Shown in pieces: positions 14,316 through 15,476 of a stretch of 15,476 nucleotides of DNA. Each line of letters starts with the position of its first letter. Positions within the stretch are counted from its first letter, which is position 1. This DNA comes from an uncultured Oscillospiraceae bacterium (lineage in GTDB: Bacteria; Bacillota; Clostridia; Oscillospirales; Ruminococcaceae), in NCBI GenBank assembly GCA_900543295.1, contig UQQY01000033.1, forward strand, positions 1-15,476, read 5' to 3'. Position numbers and translations under genes: made by a program. The notes beneath the pieces were generated by a model. It did no database searches, was not told the origin of the DNA, and was given only the letters and a program-made list of their open reading frames with translations.

Positions 14316-15401
14316 ATGGACGCTGCAAGAAAAAATGTTCGCAGTTCAAATTTTGAGCTTCTGCGGATTATCAGTATGATTCTGATCATCGCGCACCACT
14401 ACGCGGTGCACAGCGGCTTTTCCTTTGATGCGGCATCGATGTCGCTGCACCGCTTCTTTGTACAATTTTTATCCTCCGGCGGTAAAATCGGCGTAAACCT
14501 GTTCGTGCTGATCAGCGGCTACTTCTTGCTTGACTCCACATTCCGGATCAAAAAAGCCATTCGTCTTTTCGCTGAGGTTTTGTTTTACTCGGCCGGTATC
14601 ACTGTCTTTTGTTTTGTCACTGGTCTCGCTCCCTTCAGCTTTAACCTGCTGATCCGGTCTTTTTTGCCGCTTTCCTCTTCAATATACTGGTTTGCAAGCG
14701 TCTATTTCGCTCTGTATCTTCTGTCTGCTTTTCTGGCGCCCGCTCTGCGCGCTCTGTCCAGAAAGCGCTTGTCTTCTCTTTGGCTTCTTCTGTTTGTTAT
14801 ATGGTGTGTCCTTCCCACCTTTACCGGACAGGGAGTTGCATTTTCCGAGCTTGGATGGTTCCTTTTCCTGTTTGTAACCGCCGTTTATTTAAAGCGCTTT
14901 CCCACCCCATTGCTTGAAAAAAGGAAGCGGTGTTTTTGGCTTTTTCTCTTCTTTTACGTGCTTATGCTGCTGTCTGTTCTGACATTTGAGCTGCTTGGCA
15001 TGAAATATGCTGTTTTTGCAGAAAACGAAGACTTCTTTCTTGCCATGCATCGTCTTCCCGCGTACGCTGCTTCTGTCTTTCTCTTCTTAACCTTCACAAA
15101 ACTGAAGGTCAAAACCTGTAAATGGATCAATGCGATCGCCTCCTGCACGTTTGGCGTATATCTGATCCACGATCATCCGCTTCTCTCCAAAATCCTGTGG
15201 TGCAACTTACTGCAAAGCGCTCAGCTTCAGGAAAACAAGCTGCTTGTTCTCCATGCGCTTGGATCCAGCCTGCTTGTTTTCCTGATCGGTACTGCAATGG
15301 ATCTGGTACGCCAGCGTCTGATCGAGCGGCCTCTTCTCATGCTGTATGATCGTTTGGCGCAACGTATACATAACCGTCTGAGGGTGCAGAAAGTGAAATA
15401 G
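14316..15401 (+). CDS. Membrane acyltransferase, acyltransferase 3 family
   Basis: A 361-residue integral membrane protein of the acyltransferase 3 (OafA/WecH-like) family, which moves acetyl or other acyl groups onto surface polysaccharides, peptidoglycan or lipids. About ten hydrophobic helices are visible. The family signature is near the N-terminus: FELLRIISMILIIAHHYAVH with the conserved Arg and His pair (His27-His28), then GKIGVNLFVLISGYFLL. A late GVYLIHDHPLL segment is also typical. The acceptor cannot be told from sequence. The start is set by GAGG at 14304-14307, 8 bases before the ATG. It is transcribed alone, divergent from feo. Its right flank meets a probable insertion sequence. 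Confidence 0.88.
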   Translation: MDAARKNVRSSNFELLRIISMILIIAHHYAVHSGFSFDAASMSLHRFFVQFLSSGGKIGVNLFVLISGYFLLDSTFRIKKAIRLFAEVLFYSAGITVFCFVTGLAPFSFNLLIRSFLPLSSSIYWFASVYFALYLLSAFLAPALRALSRKRLSSLWLLLFVIWCVLPTFTGQGVAFSELGWFLFLFVTAVYLKRFPTPLLEKRKRCFWLFLFFYVLMLLSVLTFELLGMKYAVFAENEDFFLAMHRLPAYAASVFLFLTFTKLKVKTCKWINAIASCTFGVYLIHDHPLLSKILWCNLLQSAQLQENKLLVLHALGSSLLVFLIGTAMDLVRQRLIERPLLMLYDRLAQRIHNRLRVQKVK

Positions 15402-15421
15402 AAACAGGGCGTTCTTTTTAG

Positions 15422-15476
15422 TGAAGTGACCCCAAAAAGTTAGACAAATATTACGAACACAAATTGTTCAAGCTAC
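15422..15476. mobile_element. Probable terminal inverted repeat of an IS3-family insertion sequence, partial
   Basis: The sequence TGAAGTGACCCC followed by AAAAAGTTAGACA (15422-15446) resembles, from memory, the terminal inverted repeats of IS3-family elements in Firmicutes, where a TGACCCC block is followed by AAAAGTT and GACA. The transposase genes would lie to the right, outside the window. No coding region of the element is visible, so this rests on the end motif alone. Confidence 0.55.

Overview
The window looks like the chromosome of an endospore-forming clostridium of moderate G+C, probably a relative of the Oscillospiraceae/Ruminococcaceae. It carries two sporulation genes (gpr and spoIIP) beside rpsT, as in Bacillus and many Clostridia. 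Ribosome binding sites are strong AGGAGG types, TTG starts are used, and the housekeeping promoters and terminators are of classical Firmicute form. The genus assignment is inference.

Layout, left to right. (1) 1-996, plus: the 3' end of a pyridoxal/pyridoxamine kinase gene followed by an ECF transporter S component, together a likely vitamin B6 uptake and phosphorylation unit, closed by two tandem hairpins. (2) 1150-2286, plus: a secreted D-Ala-D-Ala carboxypeptidase (DacF/PBP5 type). (3) 2488-7147, plus: a translationally coupled MoxR ATPase - DUF58 - membrane transglutaminase operon, a widespread cassette of poorly known envelope function. It is preceded by a nested dyad that could be an operator. 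(4) 7281-7532, minus: ribosomal protein S20, with its own terminator. (5) 7738-10112, plus: gpr (spore germination protease), spoIIP (engulfment peptidoglycan hydrolase) and an unrecognised 102-residue membrane-anchored protein. Sequences resembling sigma-G and sigma-E promoters lie ahead of gpr and spoIIP. A strong terminator closes the block. (6) 10171-10626: an AT-rich stretch of about 460 bases with no convincing gene, ending in a perfect-consensus sigma-A promoter. (7) 10635-11669, plus: a YabE-like cell-wall protein (DUF348/G5/3D domains). (8) 11751-14179, minus: a ferrous iron uptake operon feoA-feoB plus a 57-residue Cys-rich FeoB-associated membrane protein. (9) 14316-15401, plus: a membrane acyltransferase (acyltransferase 3 family). 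(10) From about 15422 to the window edge: what looks like the terminal inverted repeat of an IS3-family insertion sequence, possibly inserted into the acyltransferase terminator.

Most genes act at the cell envelope: peptidoglycan trimming (DacF, SpoIIP, the 3D protein), membrane transport (ECF-S, FeoB), surface acylation and the MoxR/DUF58/transglutaminase unit. I do not see CRISPR arrays, tRNA or rRNA genes, prophage genes or a clearly new multi-gene system. The most open items are the MoxR-DUF58-transglutaminase operon, the unknown protein after spoIIP, the AT-rich gap before the 3D gene, and the IS junction at the right edge.
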